From a virus: a stretch of 29,282 nt of DNA. Of the stretch, positions 6,461-13,827 are shown piece by piece. Each line of letters begins with the position of its first letter. Position 1 is the first letter of the stretch. A program made the position numbers and the translations under genes. Under the pieces are notes generated by a model, which was not told where the DNA came from, ran no database searches, and worked only from the letters and a program-made list of their open reading frames with translations. The stretch lies in the IMG/VR virus record IMGVR_UViG_3300030104_005206, positions 1-29,282 of that record; one strand, 5' to 3'.

Positions 6461-7711
6461 ATGAAGAAATCAATAAACGACATACACCTAAATGCAGACA
6501 ATCCGCGTTTAATAAAAGATGAAAAATTTCAACAGTTAGTTAAAAGCATTGAGGAGTTTCCTGAAATGCTAGAATTAAGACCCATTATAGTAGATGAAAA
6601 TATGGTAATACTGGGCGGGAATATGCGATACAGAGCCAGCGTAATAGCAGGATTAACAGAAGTACCCGTCAAGGTTGCAAAAGGACTAAGCGAAGAACAA
6701 AAGCAAGAATTTATAATAAAAGACAATGTAGGCTTTGGAGAATGGGACTGGGATATTTTAGGAAACGAATGGAACAACGAAAAACTGTTAGAGTGGGGGC
6801 TTGACGTTTGGCAAGACCCAGAAGACGAAGAACCTAAAGACGGTTTAATAGATGACGACTTTATACCAGAACCAGAAGAACCAAAAGTTAAAAAAGGCGA
6901 TGTGTGGATTCTAGGAGAACACAGACTGATGTGTGGCGATAGCACGAACGGAATGGATGTGACAAAACTAATGAACGGTGAAGAAGCAACCTTGTTATTT
7001 ACAGACCCACCATACGGAGTGTCTTATCAAGGAACAAACAACCCTGAAGGTGAAGAGTGGCAAATAATAGAAGGCGATAAGTTAAGAGGTGAACCATTGT
7101 ACGAATTACTGCACGGAGCTTTTAAACAGATGTACGACCACTCAATAAACAACCCTGCTCTTTATGTTTGGCACGCAAGTAGAAATCAAATGATATTTGA
7201 AAGCGCAATGAATGATGCAGGCTTTGAAGTTAAAGAACAATTAATATGGAACAAAGGAATGGTACTCAGCAGAAGCGACCATCACTGGGCGCACGAGCCT
7301 TGCTTTTATGCTAGGAAAAAAGGTTTTAATAACGAGTGGTATGGAGATAGAAAAAACAAAACAATTTTACAAGAAGGGAAAATAGAATTTGACAAATTAA
7401 AGAAAACAGAACTGGTACAAATAATAACTGCAATGCAAAGCGAAAGCACAGTCTGGGAAGTTAAAAGAGATAACGTAAGAACATACCTACATCCAACGCA
7501 GAAGCCAGTAGAACTTTGTATGCGAGCCTTACTAAACAACACACAATCAAAAGACGGAGTGCTTGATTTATTTGGTGGTTCAGGAAGCACTCTCATAGCT
7601 TCAGAAAAGCTTAATAGAAAATCATACACGATGGAACTAGACCCAAAATACGCAAGCATAATAGTAGAGCGATGGGAACAGTACACAGGACAAAGCGCAG
7701 TCAAGGAATAA
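6461..7711 (+). CDS. ParB-like nuclease domain fused to N6-adenine DNA methyltransferase
   Basis: A 416-residue two-domain protein. Residues 1-115 are ParB/Srx-like, with ADNPR at 12-16 and GGNMRYRA at 52-59, the characteristic ParB box. Residues 145-416 are a beta-class amino methyltransferase: DPPY at 182-185 is motif IV, and FGGSGS at 371-376 is the SAM-binding motif I, placed near the C-terminus as in N6/N4 beta-class enzymes. The acidic linker at 118-143 joins them. It probably methylates phage DNA against restriction; the ParB part may add DNA binding or CTP-dependent clamping. ParB-methylase fusions are widespread in phages. It is the first gene behind late motif A and starts directly at the motif end. 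Confidence 0.9.
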   Translation: MKKSINDIHLNADNPRLIKDEKFQQLVKSIEEFPEMLELRPIIVDENMVILGGNMRYRASVIAGLTEVPVKVAKGLSEEQKQEFIIKDNVGFGEWDWDILGNEWNNEKLLEWGLDVWQDPEDEEPKDGLIDDDFIPEPEEPKVKKGDVWILGEHRLMCGDSTNGMDVTKLMNGEEATLLFTDPPYGVSYQGTNNPEGEEWQIIEGDKLRGEPLYELLHGAFKQMYDHSINNPALYVWHASRNQMIFESAMNDAGFEVKEQLIWNKGMVLSRSDHHWAHEPCFYARKKGFNNEWYGDRKNKTILQEGKIEFDKLKKTELVQIITAMQSESTVWEVKRDNVRTYLHPTQKPVELCMRALLNNTQSKDGVLDLFGGSGSTLIASEKLNRKSYTMELDPKYASIIVERWEQYTGQSAVKE

Positions 7712-7810
7712 AAAAACCCCCTAAATAAAAAAAATAGAGGGTTTAATTAGGGAGCCTTATCATCACCCCCAAATAAAGAACGATGAACAAAGATAAAAAA
7801 AATAAATACA
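7712..7810. other. Noncoding gap before terminase, possible packaging-site region
   Basis: A 99-bp gene-free gap between the methyltransferase and TerS. It starts with an imperfect hairpin (7716-7744) and then carries C-rich and G-rich patches (AGGGAGCC, CACCCCC), which are unusual in this AT-rich genome. Phage cos or pac sites often sit just upstream of terminase genes, so this is a candidate, on position alone. Confidence 0.3.
7716..7744 (+). terminator. Weak hairpin terminator or processing stem
   Basis: AACCCCCTA and TAGAGGGTT pair with a single mismatch around an A-rich loop. The run following the stem is TTTAATTAG, not a long T tract, so termination would be inefficient. It would reduce rather than stop readthrough from the methyltransferase into the terminase genes. 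Confidence 0.4.
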
Positions 7811-8164
7811 ATGGACAAAAGTAGACACATAAAAAAAGAAACAATACTCCAAGCTTTAGAGAACAGCCTAGGAGTTGTGACAGTAGCGTGCAAACAGGCA
7901 GGAATTCCAAGAAGCACTTATTATAAATGGTTAAAAGAAGACGAAGACTTTAAAAAGGAAGTCAAAGAAATAGAAAACATAGCCCTAGACTTTGGAGAAA
8001 GTCAACTACACAAACAAATGAAGGAAGGAAGTACAGCAGCTACAATATTTTTCTTAAAAACAAAAGGAAAACGTAGAGGTTTTGTAGAGCGAAGCGAACT
8101 AGACCTAAGCTCAGGAAACGAACCAATTAAAATAAACGTTAATATAGATGGCGTTGATTATTGA
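7811..8164 (+). CDS. terS: Terminase small subunit
   Basis: A 117-residue protein of the phage small-terminase type that starts with an HTH: KKETILQALENSLGVVTVAC, then KQAGIPRSTYYKWLKEDEDF (residues about 9-46), as in phBC6A51-like subunits. A helical middle follows, then AATIFFLKTKGKRRGF (about 77-93), which resembles the segment that often follows the HTH in these proteins. TerS recognises the packaging site and regulates TerL in the packaging motor. It overlaps TerL by 17 nt. No late motif precedes it, so it is probably transcribed from copy A. Confidence 0.8.
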   Translation: MDKSRHIKKETILQALENSLGVVTVACKQAGIPRSTYYKWLKEDEDFKKEVKEIENIALDFGESQLHKQMKEGSTAATIFFLKTKGKRRGFVERSELDLSSGNEPIKINVNIDGVDY

Positions 8165-9464
8165 TACCAAATTTACTTATACACAAAAAAAAGCAATTGT
8201 TTATTTGTTTGACAACAGAACAACTGAGGTGTTATTCGGTGGAGCAGCAGGGGGTGGAAAATCGTGGGTAGGATGTGCCTGGTTAATTTTGATGTGTATG
8301 AAGCGACCGAATGTGCGATATTTAATGGGCAGAAGCAAACTGGACAGTTTAAAGAAAACAACACTTAATACTTTCTTTGAAGTTTGTCAACAATGGAAAA
8401 TAGAAGCAAACGTGCATTATAACTTTAACGCAAGCTCTAATATTATTAAATTTTATAACGGTTCAGAAATTATGTTAAAAGATTTATTTTTATATCCCAG
8501 TGATAGAAACTTTGACAGCTTGGGTAGTTTAGAAATAACGGGAGCATTTATAGACGAAGCAAACCAAATAACAGAAAAAGCAAAAAACATAGTAGCCTCC
8601 AGAATAAGATACAGACTCGATGAAAACAACTTAATACCCAAAATGCTAATGACGTGCAATCCTGCAAAGAACTGGACGTACACGCAATACTACAGACCCG
8701 CAAAAGAAGGCAAACAAAAACCTTATAGACAATTTATACAAAGCCTGGTAGATGATAATGAATACATTTCAAGCTTTTATAAAAAGCAACTGCAGACACT
8801 AGACGAACTAAGCAAACAACGTTTATTATTTGGGAACTGGGAATACGATGCAAGCAATGACGCGCTAATAGATTACGATGCAATTATAAACCTTTTTAAT
8901 CAGCAAGGAATAAAAGGAGAAAAGTACATAAGTTGCGATGTGGCGCGATTCGGAAGCGATAGAACGGTTATTTTATATTGGGAAGGTCTCACTATCAAGA
9001 AAATACAAACGTTGCTTAAAAGCGCTATAAATGACGTTGTGGACAAAGTAAGGCAAATACAACAAAACAACCAGGTGCCACTAAGAAACATAATAATTGA
9101 CGAAGACGGAGTAGGTGGTGGTGCAAAAGACTACCTAAGATGTACAGGATTTGTAAATAACGCGCGCCCTTTGAAAAGCGAAAACTACCAAAATTTAAAA
9201 ACACAATGTTATTATAAATTATCAGACTTAATAAACAAAGCTCAAATAGGTATAGAGTGCAAAGAAATAAACGTCAAGAATGACATAATAGAAGAGCTAG
9301 AACAGGTCAGAACAAAAGACGCGGACAAAGACAACAAACTGCAGATAATACCTAAAGACACAATCAAAGATATTATAGGACGTTCTCCAGACTATGCAGA
9401 CGCAATAGCAATGAGAATGTACTACGAAATAGACGGAAACTACGGTAAATATTTCATACAATAA
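8148..9464 (+). CDS. terL: Terminase large subunit (ATPase-nuclease)
   Basis: A 438-residue packaging motor protein, usual length for the family. Walker A is GGAAGGGKS at 31-39, and Walker B is AFIDEA at 133-138 with D136 and catalytic E137. MTCNP at 168-172 is the ATPase coupling motif. The RNase H-like nuclease domain carries D264 in SCDVARFGSD, D318/D320 in IIIDEDGVGGG and a C-terminal Asp in DYADAIAM. It cuts concatemers and pumps DNA into proheads. The start at 8148 overlaps TerS, giving coupled synthesis. A 40-bp gap follows that holds late motif B. Confidence 0.95.
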   Translation: MALIIDTKFTYTQKKAIVYLFDNRTTEVLFGGAAGGGKSWVGCAWLILMCMKRPNVRYLMGRSKLDSLKKTTLNTFFEVCQQWKIEANVHYNFNASSNIIKFYNGSEIMLKDLFLYPSDRNFDSLGSLEITGAFIDEANQITEKAKNIVASRIRYRLDENNLIPKMLMTCNPAKNWTYTQYYRPAKEGKQKPYRQFIQSLVDDNEYISSFYKKQLQTLDELSKQRLLFGNWEYDASNDALIDYDAIINLFNQQGIKGEKYISCDVARFGSDRTVILYWEGLTIKKIQTLLKSAINDVVDKVRQIQQNNQVPLRNIIIDEDGVGGGAKDYLRCTGFVNNARPLKSENYQNLKTQCYYKLSDLINKAQIGIECKEINVKNDIIEELEQVRTKDADKDNKLQIIPKDTIKDIIGRSPDYADAIAMRMYYEIDGNYGKYFIQ

Positions 9465-9472
9465 AAGCCAGT

Positions 9473-9504
9473 AAACTAAAAACTAATTTTTTCTATTATA
9501 TACT
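9473..9504 (+). promoter_or_regulatory. Phage late promoter motif, copy B
   Basis: Upstream box aaacTAAAAA (9473-9482), 11-nt spacer, TATTATATACT (9494-9504), then ATG at 9505. TTTCTATTATATACT (9490-9504) is identical to copies A and C. It would drive the tail gene cluster from 9505. Confidence 0.7.
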
Positions 9505-10146
9505 ATGAAGGTTAAAATAAAAAACAAAGGCAAAACAAAAGAATTTAAACTGATAGACAAGTGGACAGATGTCACACTGGAAAAGTGGGCAGAACTGGTA
9601 CGCTTAAATTCAGACAATAAAGGGGACGAAGCAATAGAAACAATAGAAGCTTTGTCTGACATACCAAAAAAGATAGTGGCGCAACTTTCAGTCGCGGACG
9701 TTGCCTTAATTTTACACAAGATAGCAAAAGCACAAAAGAAAACAGATGACCACTTAAAAAGAATTATAACAATAGAAGGCGAAGACTACGGATTCCATCC
9801 AGACCTGGAAGAGCTTACGATTGGTGAGTATGCAGACCTGGAGCATTTCCTCAAGCAAGGAGTGGAAAACACACTGCCAGAAATAATGGCTATTTTTTAT
9901 AGACCCATAACAGAACGAAAAGGGGACCTTTATACAATTGAAGCGTATGATGGAAACATAACAATGCGAGCAGAAAAAATGAAACAAATGTCAGCAGAAC
10001 AAGTACAAAGCGCTCTGGTTTTTTTTTGGACTTTAGGAAAAGAATTGTGGAAGACTATGCTATTGTGTTTAATGGCGGAGTCAGTGAAGACACTACAATC
10101 AGTGGTGAGGGAAAGTTTCAAGAAAGATGGGGGTGGTTTGGAGTGA
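9505..10146 (+). CDS. Putative tail assembly chaperone, upstream (G-like) frame
   Basis: A 213-residue protein, mostly helical and acidic/Lys-rich, consistent with a tail assembly chaperone. In siphophages this protein is made alone and as a longer fusion produced by ribosomal frameshifting. Near residue 172 the gene crosses a run of nine T residues (10019-10027) in codons gtt-ttt-ttt-tgg. A -1 slip joins it to the frame at 10026, giving a 260-residue product. Without the slip translation ends at 10146. The C-terminal stretch SALVFFWTLGKELWK is typical-looking for phage proteins of this position. The family call rests mainly on the frameshift arrangement. The gene follows late motif B directly. 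Confidence 0.5.
   Translation: MKVKIKNKGKTKEFKLIDKWTDVTLEKWAELVRLNSDNKGDEAIETIEALSDIPKKIVAQLSVADVALILHKIAKAQKKTDDHLKRIITIEGEDYGFHPDLEELTIGEYADLEHFLKQGVENTLPEIMAIFYRPITERKGDLYTIEAYDGNITMRAEKMKQMSAEQVQSALVFFWTLGKELWKTMLLCLMAESVKTLQSVVRESFKKDGGGLE
10018..10029 (+). promoter_or_regulatory. Candidate -1 ribosomal frameshift site (T9 run)
   Basis: GTTTTTTTTTGG: the T run (10019-10027) spans frame-0 codons gtt ttt ttt tgg. Frame -1 is open from here to 10286, and its first codon after the slip is ttg at 10026. A homopolymer T run satisfies the X-XXY-YYZ slippery rule. I did not find a clear strong downstream stem-loop by eye. Confidence 0.5.
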
Positions 10147-10286
10147 TGTACAGACTGACAAATGGTGAGATTGTGAATTTAGAAAGGATAACAAAATTAA
10201 AATTATTAGAATGTTTGACTTGGTTAAGTTACGAAACCGATTTGAACGAAGTAAAAAGCGTAAAACGAGATGTCAATAACGAATAA
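10026..10286 (+). CDS. Putative tail assembly chaperone, frameshift extension (T-like)
   Basis: The 86-codon frame is offset -1 from the gene at 9505 and overlaps it by 121 nt. It has no ATG at its beginning: the first codon is ttg, inside the T9 run, so the natural route is frameshifting. The residues around WGWFGVMYRLTNGEIV form a confident-looking folded patch that begins before the first in-frame ATG (10146-10148). An alternative is reinitiation at that ATG (TGATG junction), giving 47 residues. The C-terminal part is LLECLTWLSYETDLNEV. Its stop overlaps the next gene by 17 nt. The function as tail chaperone extension is inferred from the arrangement. Confidence 0.5.
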   Translation: MDFRKRIVEDYAIVFNGGVSEDTTISGEGKFQERWGWFGVMYRLTNGEIVNLERITKLKLLECLTWLSYETDLNEVKSVKRDVNNE

Positions 10287-10806
10287 AACATACAACAACA
10301 TAATAAACACCCTGAAGAATATCGGGAACAACCATAACCAGATAACGACTACAACAACAGGCGATATATGGGAAATTGACCTAAACAAAGAAACGCTGAT
10401 GCCTTTAATGCACATAACACCAGTTAATGTGACTGCAGGAGAAAGCGAACTAAACTACAACTTCCAAATTTTTATAATGGACTTAGTAAGTGAAAAAGAA
10501 AACTGGACAGAAGCAAACTATCAAAGCGCAGACTACCTAAGTAACGAACAACAAGTACTGAGTGACAACTTGCAAATTTGTGTCGATATAATAGGAATGC
10601 TAAGACACGGAGTACAACAGTCGCTAATACAAACTAACGACATTAACTCCCCTGTTTATTTCACAGACGGAGAACCGACTATAGAGCCGTTTCAAGAACG
10701 TTTTGATAATTTACTAGCAGGGTGGACCTTTAGCTTTACAGTAACGGTAATGAACGACTTCACAGCCTGCAATACACCAATGCAAGACGCAGGACAAGGA
10801 GAATGA
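10270..10806 (+). CDS. Putative tail terminator/completion-like structural protein
   Basis: A 178-residue protein. It alternates strands and helices: LMPLMHITPVNV, FQIFIMDLVS, EQQVLSDNLQICVDIIGMLR, then a C-terminal strand GWTFSFTVTVMND. This alpha-beta layout with a mid-protein helix resembles tail terminator proteins that cap the tail tube. I infer the role from fold pattern and position among tail genes, so confidence is modest. The start at 10270 overlaps the previous gene by 17 nt, and the stop overlaps the next small frame by ATGA. Confidence 0.4.
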   Translation: MSITNKTYNNIINTLKNIGNNHNQITTTTTGDIWEIDLNKETLMPLMHITPVNVTAGESELNYNFQIFIMDLVSEKENWTEANYQSADYLSNEQQVLSDNLQICVDIIGMLRHGVQQSLIQTNDINSPVYFTDGEPTIEPFQERFDNLLAGWTFSFTVTVMNDFTACNTPMQDAGQGE

Positions 10807-10871
10807 TAAAGTTTAAAATATGGAAAATAACAATACAATTAATACCACCAAAAATAACTTATAAGCTATGA
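10803..10871 (+). CDS. 22-residue microprotein
   Basis: A 22-codon frame (MIKFKIWKITIQLIPPKITYKL) spans the 61-bp gap between the genes at 10270 and 10868, with ATGA-type overlaps at both ends. It is basic and amphipathic. It may be translated simply as a coupling leader that lets ribosomes reach the next start. The function is unknown and it could be a chance frame. Confidence 0.35.
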   Translation: MIKFKIWKITIQLIPPKITYKL

Positions 10872-11224
10872 ATTATGATGACTTATTAGAAAAGCTAGAA
10901 GACATAAGTATTAAACTTGAGTCTTATAAAGACTATCCTCAAGCAGCAACTAACAACGCTAAAAGAGCTAGAAAATGGAAAGAAGAAAATGGTAGTACTT
11001 GTGGAACAAGAACTGGATGGACAAGGAGCTCACAACTCGCAGACAGAAAACCAATCTCAAGAGATACAATAGCACGAATGGCTTCTTTTAAGCGACACCA
11101 ACAGCATAAAGACGTACCCTATAGCGAAGGCTGTGGGGGCTTGATGTGGGATGCGTGGGGAGGTTCTAGCGGAGTAAATTGGGCGATAAGTAAATTAAAA
11201 CAAATAGACAAAGAAAAAAAATAA
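10868..11224 (+). CDS. Phage protein with AWGG-type C-terminal domain
   Basis: A 118-residue protein. Residues about 26-112 form a conserved-looking domain: AATNNAKRARKWKEENGSTC, GTRTGWTRSSQLADRKPISR, DTIARMASFKRHQQH and a Gly-rich end LMWDAWGGSSGVNWAISKL. From memory, phage structural proteins in Bacteroidota phages and cyanophages carry this module at their C-termini, here as a free-standing protein. The conserved WDAWGG and Cys residues suggest a compact fold, but its biochemical role is not known to me. It lies in the tail region and starts at ATG 10868 by ATGA overlap. Confidence 0.6.
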   Translation: MNYDDLLEKLEDISIKLESYKDYPQAATNNAKRARKWKEENGSTCGTRTGWTRSSQLADRKPISRDTIARMASFKRHQQHKDVPYSEGCGGLMWDAWGGSSGVNWAISKLKQIDKEKK

Positions 11225-11241
11225 CAATTAAAATTTAAACA

Positions 11242-11691
11242 ATGGCAGATTTAACAACCACAATAACAGAATCAGTGACGCTAAATGGTGCAGTCAGAGG
11301 TTCAACAAACATAATAACGACATCAGGAATAGATGACGTTCTAGAGCGAATTGTAACGTGTGCGCATAGCCAGGAAACGACAATCGCATTATTTGCAACA
11401 GCGAGTTATACTTCACCAGGAGCAATAGATGTGGAAAACACCGCATACGCTAGAGTTACAAACCTAAGCACAACAGACGCGGTACACTTGGCAATTGTAG
11501 GGACCGCTACAAATTACACAGTAAAACTAAGACCAGGCTCAAGTCATATGATTTTCAACGGTGAAGAAGTAATGGTAGCAGAAGCGGACACCTCTCCAGG
11601 ATTTGCAAGTTTTGAAGATGTAACCAAATTTATTATAAAACCAACTAGCGCAACAGACTGTCAAATAGAGTTATTTGTTGCACTTACATAA
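11242..11691 (+). CDS. Beta-rich virion structural protein
   Basis: A 149-residue Thr/Ala-rich protein, with alternating strands such as TIALFATASY, YARVTNL, VHLAIVG and TVKLRPGSSHMIF. No Cys-rich or catalytic motifs. The composition is typical of phage virion beta-sandwich proteins (head decoration, tail or adaptor). Its position between the AWGG-domain protein and the connector-type protein suggests a minor structural part. The stop overlaps the next ATG by TAATG. The exact role is not recognised. Confidence 0.55.
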   Translation: MADLTTTITESVTLNGAVRGSTNIITTSGIDDVLERIVTCAHSQETTIALFATASYTSPGAIDVENTAYARVTNLSTTDAVHLAIVGTATNYTVKLRPGSSHMIFNGEEVMVAEADTSPGFASFEDVTKFIIKPTSATDCQIELFVALT

Positions 11692-12284
11692 TGCAGAAAT
11701 TTAAAAACATAGAAAGATACCTGGAAAGCTTTGGTAGGTCAGTAATAAACAAAGCAAAAGGGAACCTTAAAAGAAGAGGTAAAGGAAACGGAAAACTAGA
11801 GTCTTCATTAAGGTCAGAAGTAAAAAAAGGAAACAAAGGTTATGAGGTGCAGTTTTTTATGGAGCCTTATGGAGCATTCGTAGATAAAGGAGTCCAAGGA
11901 ATAGGCGGTAGCTTTAAGTCAGAAAGTCAAGGTGGAAAAAGTAAGTACGCAGGAAAAAGCTTCTCAGGAAAACAACAGTACCTTAATTATAAAGGACAAA
12001 ACAAAAACAGTCCGTTCAAGTTTGGTAGTGGAAAAAGTCCAGGAAGCATTTATAAAGGAATAGGGTCGTTTATTAAAAAGAAGGGACTTCAGCCACGGAA
12101 CGAAAAAGGACAGTACCAGACTACGCTAGGACTTAAGATAGCAATGGTTAAAGTTTTATGGATTAAAGGAATTAAAGGAATTAGTTTCTTTCAAAAACCT
12201 TTAAGTTTAGGAATTAAAACCTTTAAAAAAGATTACACAGAAGCTCTGGAAAAAGATATAATAGCAATGCTAAAATTTAATTAA
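11691..12284 (+). CDS. HK97 gp10-like head-tail joining / tail completion protein
   Basis: A 197-residue basic protein. It shows the pattern of HK97 gp10-type neck/completion proteins: VINKAKGNLKRRGKGNGKLE at the start, then EVQFFMEPYGAFVDKGVQGI (residues about 51-70), a Gly/Ser/Lys loop-rich middle (SPGSIYKGIGSF) and a C-terminal GISFFQKPL segment with LEKDI near the end. Proteins of this type join head and tail or complete the tail end. It starts in a TAATG overlap with the upstream structural gene and is separated from the next gene by no bases. Confidence 0.6.
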   Translation: MQKFKNIERYLESFGRSVINKAKGNLKRRGKGNGKLESSLRSEVKKGNKGYEVQFFMEPYGAFVDKGVQGIGGSFKSESQGGKSKYAGKSFSGKQQYLNYKGQNKNSPFKFGSGKSPGSIYKGIGSFIKKKGLQPRNEKGQYQTTLGLKIAMVKVLWIKGIKGISFFQKPLSLGIKTFKKDYTEALEKDIIAMLKFN

Positions 12285-13826
12285 ATGTCAACACTAACAA
12301 TAAACCAACACCCAGGATACGAAACACTTCCTGCAGGACAAGAAATAATATTCGTGATAGGAGTAGGCGGACTAGCTGAAACAGAACAACTCAAAGTAGT
12401 TGCCGATATTTATATTGCCGATTCTTTATGGGCGTTTGCTACAACAGCGCAAAGATTTAAAGCTAATATAAACGCGCAGAACGTGGCAATATTTGACTTT
12501 GGAGAAATTGTAGAACAGGAACTAACACCTACTTATAGTGGGTTTGATAATAATTTAAACTTTCCACTTGCAGAATCAAAATTTAAAAATGTTACTTTCA
12601 ACGACACTAGCAACTATCATACAATACACCAAATAGATAAATACGCACAAGCGACAAATGGAATAAAATACTTTAAGGTACACTTTGGAGCAGAATACAA
12701 AGGAGCGAACTCAAGTCTACCAAATCAAGTGTCAAGAGATAACTCATTGCAAACTTTAGTGAGCAAAACTTACCTAGCTTATAATGGAGTTTTATACGAC
12801 ACAGACAAAATGAGATACGTCTATGAAAGCCCGCTAGTTTATAGCAACTATGGGTACGACTTAGTTTATAATAATTATATAATGCAGACAGGGTCAGGAT
12901 GTGCAGGTTCTGGTGGTTTTTTAACAGACGCTCCAACAACACAATACGCCAGAATTAACGACTATGGTACTCTTCCATTTTTACAAGGTTTAACAACACA
13001 ATTCTATGGATTCAATCAACCCGATGACCCCGATGGAACAACAAACCCCCACATAGAATATTTTGAAATAAAGTACTACAACAGCGCAGGCGCTCAAGTA
13101 GGAGCAACAGTACAGGTAGATAACACGCAAGCAAACGGTGGGTATTCAGGCGTAAACACCGATGTACCCTGGGCGCAATTACAATCACCACTAGCGCAAA
13201 CGAAACTAATTTATGCGGGCTTATTTCCTGGAAACTTAAGAAACTGGGAACCAGTATTTATTGTTAATTTAAACAGTATAGACCACTACACAATACAAGG
13301 ATACAGCACTAACACAAATGTAGACTGCAAGCTTATGGGTCAAATGTACACAATTAGAATACTTTGTGAAGAGTTAATGGGTTACTCTCCAATAAGACTC
13401 ACGTGGCTAAACAAACACGGAACGTGGGACTATTACACTTTTATGAAAAAAAGCGTACGCTCTATAAGCACAAAAAGAAAACCATACACACAACTCAGAG
13501 GGACCTGGAACGAAAAGAATTATAGCGTTAATACAAGAAAAGGTGGTAAGAAAAACTTTAACGTAAACACGCGAGAAGCAATAAAAATGAACTCAGATTA
13601 TATGAGCGAAGAAGAGTCGGTGTGGTTAGAACAGTTAATGAACTCCACCGAAGTGTTTATACTAAACGGATGGACAACTAGCACAGCAGGAAACATTAAT
13701 AAGTACGTAGAGCCTGTGACTGTAAAAACATCAAGCTACAAAAGGAAGACAAGAGGAAACGACAAATTAATACAATACACGTTTGAAGTAGAACGTGCAA
13801 ACATAAGAAGAACACAAAGAGTTTAA
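12285..13826 (+). CDS. Large tail structural protein
   Basis: A 513-residue beta-rich protein. The N-terminal 150 residues are Thr/Ala-rich strands (EIIFVIGVGGL, VVADIYIADSLWAF). The middle contains an aromatic/Gly-rich portion (YNGVLYDTDKMRYVYESP). The C-terminal third includes LTWLNKHGTWDYYTFMKKSV, a motif I associate with tail proteins of Bacteroidota phages, and a final strand-rich end (TFEVERANIRRTQ). No enzyme motif. It is adjacent by no spacing to the 197-residue joining protein and precedes the large hub protein by one base, so it is likely part of the tail tube tip or distal tail. Confidence 0.6.
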   Translation: MSTLTINQHPGYETLPAGQEIIFVIGVGGLAETEQLKVVADIYIADSLWAFATTAQRFKANINAQNVAIFDFGEIVEQELTPTYSGFDNNLNFPLAESKFKNVTFNDTSNYHTIHQIDKYAQATNGIKYFKVHFGAEYKGANSSLPNQVSRDNSLQTLVSKTYLAYNGVLYDTDKMRYVYESPLVYSNYGYDLVYNNYIMQTGSGCAGSGGFLTDAPTTQYARINDYGTLPFLQGLTTQFYGFNQPDDPDGTTNPHIEYFEIKYYNSAGAQVGATVQVDNTQANGGYSGVNTDVPWAQLQSPLAQTKLIYAGLFPGNLRNWEPVFIVNLNSIDHYTIQGYSTNTNVDCKLMGQMYTIRILCEELMGYSPIRLTWLNKHGTWDYYTFMKKSVRSISTKRKPYTQLRGTWNEKNYSVNTRKGGKKNFNVNTREAIKMNSDYMSEEESVWLEQLMNSTEVFILNGWTTSTAGNINKYVEPVTVKTSSYKRKTRGNDKLIQYTFEVERANIRRTQRV

Positions 13827-13827
13827 T

